From positions 1 through 10,577 of the forward strand of contig DAHWFG010000547.1 in assembly GCA_027325115.1 (NCBI GenBank): a stretch of 10,577 bases of DNA, in the 5' to 3' direction. Origin of the DNA: JAKBCQ01 sp021807585. Its GTDB lineage: Bacteria > Planctomycetota > Planctomycetia > Isosphaerales > Isosphaeraceae. The notes under the pieces are model-generated. The model was not told the DNA's origin. It worked only from the letters and a program-made list of their open reading frames with translations, and searched no databases. Made by a program: the position numbers and the translations under genes. How positions within the stretch are numbered: the first letter of the stretch is position 1; each line of letters opens with the position of its first letter. Shown here piece by piece: positions 6,528 through 10,577 of this stretch.

Positions 6528-8227
6528 GATCGCGTTACTTCTATTTGACGCCGACACTTATTGTTTGCTCAAGTTTTATATACGAGTTTGCGTCGATTGT
6601 TCGCGGCGCGGCCGAGCCCGCCGAGGCGGTGCGCGATTCGGCGGCTGCGAAGCTTGAGGCGAAGACTCCGAAGCCGAGCCTTCAAGCCGATTCCGATCGT
6701 GCCGCTCGATCGCTCGCGGCGCGGATTGATTCGATCGTCGCGGCGAAGGCCGCGGCTCAAAAGGCGCCGCTCGCCGCTTTGGCCGACGACGCCGAATTTC
6801 ACCGGCGGGTTTGGCTCGACTTAGCCGGGAAGATCCCGTCGGTCGCCGACACCCGCGCGTTCCTCGCCGATCAAGGCCGCGATAAACGCGGCAAGTTGAT
6901 CGACAAACTGCTCGCAAGCCCGTATTATGTTAATCATTTTACACGTTATTGGAAACAGACTCTCGTACCCGAGACGAAGGGTTCGTTCGAGATCCAGTAT
7001 TCGCTCCCCAATTTCGACGCGTGGCTGCGCGAGAAAATCCGCTCAAACGCCGGCTACGATTCGATCGTGAAAGAGATCGTCGCGTATCGATTGCCCGGCG
7101 GCGCTCAAGGAGCGAATAATTTTTTCTTCAATCAAGACGCGAAGCCCGATCCCTCGGCGTTTTATGTGGCCAAGCAGGGAAAGCCCGAGAATCTCGGAGC
7201 GGGGGTCGCGCGATTGTTCCTGGGGGTGCGGATCGAATGTGCGCAATGTCATAATCATCCGTTTGCGCGATGGAAACGCGACGAGTTCTGGAGTTTCGCG
7301 GCGTTTTTCGGCGGCGTTCAGCGAATTGGGGACGACGATCAACCGTTCGGCATGTATCGCGAGGTCGTCGGCCGGCTCGAGCAATCGATTCCGGGATCGG
7401 ATCGATTCGTTCAGCCCGCGTTTCTCGGCGGCGGCGACCCCGAGCTTTCGTTCAATAAAAGTGCGCGAGAGGCTCTCGCCGAGTGGCTCGTCGCCAAAGA
7501 CAACCCGTATTTCGCCAAGGCCGCGGTCAATCGGATTTGGGGTTGGATGTTCGGAATCGGGATCGTCGATCCGATCGACGATTTGAGCGATCAGAACCCG
7601 CCGAGCCATCCCGAATTGCTCGACGCTCTGGCTCGAGGCTTCGCCGATCGCGATTTCGACCTCAAATTCCTGATCCGCGCAATCGCGCTTAGCGACGCGT
7701 ATCAACGTTCGAGCGTAAACGCCTCGCCGAGCGCCGACAAAGAAGAAGTGCGATTGTTCACTTATCGCGCTCTTAAGGGTTTAACGGGCGATCAATTGTA
7801 TGATTCGATCCTTCAGGCGATCGGCGAGCGCGCCGAGTCGAACCGCGACAACCCGTTCTTTTTCAATCCCGGCGATCGCCGATCGGAATTCCTGGAGAAG
7901 TTCGCCAAAACCGATGAAAAAGCGACCGAGCACGAAACGTCGATCCTTCAGGCTTTGGCGCTGATGAACGGCGGGCTAGTCGATCAGGCGACGAAGCACG
8001 AACTCCGCGGGACGCTCTCGGCGGTCGTCGAATCGCCGTTCCTCGAAATCGACGGGAAAGTGGAAACGCTCTTCCTCGCGACGCTCTGTCGCAAACCGAC
8101 CCCCGCCGAACTCGAACGAATGGTCGATTATGTCGAACGCGGCGGACCGACGGGACATCCCAAAAAGGCGCTCGCCGACGTCTTCTGGGCGCTCCTCAAC
8201 GACGGCGAGTTTTTACTCAATCATTGA
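6524..8227 (+). CDS. DUF1549/DUF1553 (PSCyt2-PSD1) exported protein
   Basis: The 567-residue product has a Sec-type signal peptide (basic start, hydrophobic residues about 5-26, likely cut near A29-A30). The DUF1549 (PSCyt2) region covers roughly residues 65-266 and includes the typical FHRRVWLDLAGKIPS box and the CAQCHNHPF motif (C239, C242, H243). The DUF1553 (PSD1) region runs from about residue 315 to the end, with NPYFAKAAVNRIWGW, PSHPELLDALA and the usual C-terminal FWALLNDGEFLLNH. The CxxCH motif is the form that attaches haem c, and the family name reflects planctomycete cytochromes, but haem binding here is unproven. The protein lacks the N-terminal cytochrome (PSCyt1) and LamG-like domains found in many longer relatives. 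It overlaps the WD40 gene upstream and is followed 49 bases later by DUF1501, its usual neighbour. The family assignment is strong; the biochemical role of the family is not established. Confidence 0.93.
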   Translation: MRSRYFYLTPTLIVCSSFIYEFASIVRGAAEPAEAVRDSAAAKLEAKTPKPSLQADSDRAARSLAARIDSIVAAKAAAQKAPLAALADDAEFHRRVWLDLAGKIPSVADTRAFLADQGRDKRGKLIDKLLASPYYVNHFTRYWKQTLVPETKGSFEIQYSLPNFDAWLREKIRSNAGYDSIVKEIVAYRLPGGAQGANNFFFNQDAKPDPSAFYVAKQGKPENLGAGVARLFLGVRIECAQCHNHPFARWKRDEFWSFAAFFGGVQRIGDDDQPFGMYREVVGRLEQSIPGSDRFVQPAFLGGGDPELSFNKSAREALAEWLVAKDNPYFAKAAVNRIWGWMFGIGIVDPIDDLSDQNPPSHPELLDALARGFADRDFDLKFLIRAIALSDAYQRSSVNASPSADKEEVRLFTYRALKGLTGDQLYDSILQAIGERAESNRDNPFFFNPGDRRSEFLEKFAKTDEKATEHETSILQALALMNGGLVDQATKHELRGTLSAVVESPFLEIDGKVETLFLATLCRKPTPAELERMVDYVERGGPTGHPKKALADVFWALLNDGEFLLNH

Positions 8228-8264
8228 TATTATTGCGCTTACAATTCCAGAGATTCACGATTCC

Positions 8265-8269
8265 AGGAG
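8265..8269 (+). promoter_or_regulatory. Shine-Dalgarno for the DUF1501 gene
   Basis: AGGAG is followed by two adjacent in-frame ATGs, 4 bases (8274) and 7 bases (8277) downstream. The 7-base spacing favours 8277; using 8274 would add a single Met. An in-frame ATG at 8130 inside the upstream gene has no comparable site. Confidence 0.6.
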
Positions 8270-8276
8270 CTTAATG

Positions 8277-9638
8277 ATGAGCCGACGTTTACGTGACGAG
8301 GGGGATTCGGGGTTGTCGCGGCGCGATTGGTTGAGGCTCGCGGCGCTGGGGGTTTCAGGGATCTCGGCTTCGGGATGGATCGAGACGATCGCGGCGCAAG
8401 CCGCGGCGGCCGCCCCCTCGCCCAAGAAAAAGGCGTGCATCTTGCTCTGGATGTCGGGGGGGCCGAGCCAGACCGACACGTTCGACATGAAGCCGGGTCA
8501 TTTGAACGGAGGAACGTTCAAGCCGATCGACACGTCGGTTCCAGGGATCCAAATTTGTGAACATCTTTCCAAGCTTTCCAAAGAGGCGAAGGATCTTGTT
8601 TTGATCCGGTCGATGAGCACGAAGGAGGGGGATCACAGCCGCGCAACGTTATATTTGCGCACGGGATATATGCCGCAAGGGGCGATCCAATTCCCGACGA
8701 TCGGCTCGCTCGTTTCCAAAGAGCTCGAGCGCGAGAATTCGGAGTTGCCCAATTTCATCAGCGTGGCGCCGACGCGGTTCCTTAGCCCCGGAGCGTGGAG
8801 CCCCGGCTTTTTGGGCCCGCAATACGCTCCGCTGATCGTCGGCGATCAATTCTTCGGCGGACAGGTTGACGGTCCCAATTATGAACAATCGCTGAAAGTG
8901 CGCGACCTCGACGCTCCCAAGGGAATCGACATGCGTCGATCGGACGCTCGGCTCTCGCTCCTCGACGGTCTTGAAACCGATTTCATCGCGACGCGATCGA
9001 CCGGGGCGCCGATCGGCCACAAAACCGCTTACGACCGCGCCGTGCGGATGATGCGGTCCCCCGCGGCGCGGGCGTTCAATCTCGACGAGGAAAAAGCGCC
9101 CCTCCGCGACGAATACGGCCGCAATCAGTTCGGCCAGGGGTGCCTGCTGGCGCGCCGGCTCGTCGAACGAGGCGTTCCGTTCGTCGAGGTGTCGCTCGGC
9201 GGCAATAACGGAATCGGCTGGGATACGCATCAGCAAAACTTTGATCAAACCAAAAAGCTGTGCGAATATCTCGATCCCGCCTGGTCCACGCTGCTGCGAG
9301 ACCTGCGCGATCGGGGGCTGCTTGAATCGACACTTGTCGTTTGGATGGGGGAATTCGGCAGAACTCCCTTGATCAACGGACAAGCGGGGCGCGATCATTT
9401 CCCCAACGCGTGGTCGACGGTCCTATGCGGCGGCGGAATCAAGGGAGGATCGGTCGTCGGCAAGACGAGCCCCGACGGAACGACGGTCGCCGATCGCCCC
9501 GTCGCGGTCCCCGATTTTCTGGCGACGGTCTGCAAGGCTCTCGAGATCGATCCGATGAAACAAAATATGTCGGATATCGGCAGACCGATCCGGATCGCCG
9601 ACCCCGCCGCCAAGCCCGTTCAGGAGATTCTCGCGTGA
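8277..9638 (+). CDS. Tat-exported DUF1501 protein (alkaline phosphatase/sulfatase-like fold)
   Basis: The 453-residue product is of normal length for DUF1501. It starts with a twin-arginine signal (LSRRDWLRLAALG, R15-R16) followed by an Ala-rich stretch, so it is probably folded, perhaps with its metals, before export. The conserved blocks are in order: LLWMSGGPSQTDTFD (residues 56-70, with candidate nucleophile/metal residues T66, D67 and D70), HSRATLYLRTGY, GWDTHQQNF (D316, H318), MGEFGRTP (E359-P364), GRDHFPNAW (D373, H374) and the family-typical tail RPVAVPDFLATVCKALEIDP. These correspond to metal-ligand positions expected in the alkaline-phosphatase superfamily to which DUF1501 is assigned, so hydrolysis of a phosphate or sulfate ester is plausible but unproven. 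It lies directly after DUF1549/DUF1553, and its stop overlaps the GTG start of the EF-hand gene. Nothing looks broken. Confidence 0.93.
   Translation: MSRRLRDEGDSGLSRRDWLRLAALGVSGISASGWIETIAAQAAAAAPSPKKKACILLWMSGGPSQTDTFDMKPGHLNGGTFKPIDTSVPGIQICEHLSKLSKEAKDLVLIRSMSTKEGDHSRATLYLRTGYMPQGAIQFPTIGSLVSKELERENSELPNFISVAPTRFLSPGAWSPGFLGPQYAPLIVGDQFFGGQVDGPNYEQSLKVRDLDAPKGIDMRRSDARLSLLDGLETDFIATRSTGAPIGHKTAYDRAVRMMRSPAARAFNLDEEKAPLRDEYGRNQFGQGCLLARRLVERGVPFVEVSLGGNNGIGWDTHQQNFDQTKKLCEYLDPAWSTLLRDLRDRGLLESTLVVWMGEFGRTPLINGQAGRDHFPNAWSTVLCGGGIKGGSVVGKTSPDGTTVADRPVAVPDFLATVCKALEIDPMKQNMSDIGRPIRIADPAAKPVQEILA
9622..9638 (+). promoter_or_regulatory. Shine-Dalgarno and GTGA stop-start overlap
   Basis: AGGAG (9622-9626) lies 8 bases before GTG 9635, and the DUF1501 stop TGA (9636-9638) overlaps that GTG. 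This indicates translational coupling and supports a GTG start that an ATG-only search would miss. Confidence 0.75.
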
Positions 9639-10577
9639 CGACATTATTAAGATGGAATGCGATCGCGGTCGTCGCGGTCGCGGTCGCCGCGATCGGCTTG
9701 CTTGATTCGCCCCGATGCTCCGCGGGAGCGAATCTTCCCGAACAGGTCTTCGCGGTCACGCCCGGCGACGAAACGCAAGACGTGATCTTTCTTGAAGCCG
9801 AACATCCCGTTCTTTTGCGCTTGCATATTTTTAGCGACGACAAAGGCTTCCGCACCGCGTGGGAGGATCAAGTCGAGCGGATGCGCGATTTTTTTGATAA
9901 GAACCGCGACGGCAAGCTCGCGATCGGCGAATTCGACGCCAATCAGTTTAGCCAATTCTTGTCGTCGCCGTTCGGCCAGTCGACACGACTTCTCGGAGGG
10001 ATTCCGCAGGCGCCCCAGATCGACGTGAACCCCCAGGACGGCTTCCTTTCGCTCGCCGAACTTGTCGACAAGTTGCGACCCGTTTATACGTCTTTTTTGA
10101 TCGAGCAAAATGGATCTCCCAACCGACGCGAGGAAGAGATATTCCGCCGCCTCGACAAAAACGGCGACGGCAAGCTTTCGGCGAACGAGCTCGACTCCGC
10201 GGTCGCATCGCTTTTCGCGCTCGACCTAGACGACGACGAACTCCTCGTCTCCTCCGAGCTCGAGCCGAACTCGAACCCCTTTACGCGTCGATTCTTCTTT
10301 CGTCAGCTCGTGCAAAATAATAACGATACGTTTTTGATCGTCGACGATCGGCGAATGAACGATTCGACAACAACTCAACTGATTGCGCACTATGATAAAG
10401 GGGGTCGTCTGAACAACGCCGACGCGGGAGACGGCAAGCTGGCGCGGTGCGAGATCGGCGTTGACGAGGCGACGTTCCTTGCCGCGGATAAGAATCACGA
10501 CGCCAAGCTCGAAGCGGCGGAGATCAAAACCTGGCTCGTCGGCTTGCGTCCCGAAGCCGAATTTCGAATTGATTTGC
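9635..10577 (+). CDS. exported EF-hand calcium-binding protein, 3' end outside window
   Basis: An open frame runs without a stop from GTG 9635 to the window end (314 complete codons). Residues 1-30 form a clear signal peptide: R6, a hydrophobic Ala/Val core about 9-23, and likely cleavage after CSA (residue 30). Calcium-loop motifs follow. DKNRDGKLAIGE (88-99) and DKNGDGKLSANE (174-185) are canonical, with acidic or Asn residues at 1, 3 and 5, Gly at 6 and Glu at 12. DVNPQDGFLSLAE (130-142) has one extra residue, DLDDDELLVSSE (197-208) has Glu in place of the Gly, DAGDGKLARCE (263-273) is one residue short, and DKNHDAKLEAAE (285-296) has Ala in place of the Gly. Two sites therefore look fully competent and up to four degenerate. 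It is the fourth gene of the operon and may sense calcium or stabilise the exported assembly. The family beyond EF-hand is unrecognised. The C-terminus is missing only because the window ends. Confidence 0.85.
   Translation, partial: MTTLLRWNAIAVVAVAVAAIGLLDSPRCSAGANLPEQVFAVTPGDETQDVIFLEAEHPVLLRLHIFSDDKGFRTAWEDQVERMRDFFDKNRDGKLAIGEFDANQFSQFLSSPFGQSTRLLGGIPQAPQIDVNPQDGFLSLAELVDKLRPVYTSFLIEQNGSPNRREEEIFRRLDKNGDGKLSANELDSAVASLFALDLDDDELLVSSELEPNSNPFTRRFFFRQLVQNNNDTFLIVDDRRMNDSTTTQLIAHYDKGGRLNNADAGDGKLARCEIGVDEATFLAADKNHDAKLEAAEIKTWLVGLRPEAEFRIDL

Noticed and set aside
8649..9398. Minus-strand open frame of 249 codons opposite DUF1501
   Set aside because: The sense strand encodes all conserved DUF1501 blocks without a break. 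The antisense translation is low in hydrophobic structure and resembles no family I know.
9647..10108. Minus-strand open frames opposite the right-hand end
   Set aside because: The plus strand holds an uninterrupted frame with a Shine-Dalgarno, a signal peptide and canonical EF-hand loops through to the window end.

Overview
The window reads as a chromosomal segment of a planctomycete (Planctomycetota). The evidence is the gene set: a DUF1549/DUF1553 (PSCyt2/PSD1) protein next to a Tat-exported DUF1501 protein, preceded by a very large WD40-repeat protein and followed by an EF-hand protein. The first two families are strongly expanded in planctomycetes and are usually found as neighbours there. 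The high-GC coding style with frequent GATCG words would suit an Isosphaeraceae-like lineage, but I cannot fix a genus.

Layout. Bases 1-164 hold no gene, only a G-rich repeat at the window edge. Bases 165-1172 (minus strand) encode an unrecognised 335-residue membrane protein with an 11-residue-period coiled coil; its 3' part is conspicuously AT-rich. Bases 1173-1553 are a divergent intergenic region with a good minus-strand sigma70-like promoter, a strong GC hairpin and a weaker plus-strand promoter. From 1554 to the window end runs one plus-strand gene cluster: a 1657-residue exported beta-propeller protein with about 35 WD40 blades (1554-6527), a DUF1549/DUF1553 protein (6524-8227), a DUF1501 protein (8277-9638), and an EF-hand protein starting at GTG 9635 and cut off by the window end.

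How the genes may work together. WD40/DUF1549 overlap by 4 bases (ATGA) and DUF1501/EF-hand overlap by 4 bases (GTGA), each with a Shine-Dalgarno sequence inside the upstream gene. The middle junction is only 49 bases. This argues for one operon with translational coupling. All four products carry export signals (three Sec-like, one Tat), so together they look like an extracytoplasmic assembly: a giant propeller scaffold, a protein with a single CxxCH motif, an alkaline-phosphatase-superfamily-like enzyme and a calcium-binding protein. The substrate is unknown, and the idea of one complex is inference from gene order and signals. Positions, counts and spacings were worked out by hand from the sequence; no database search was run.
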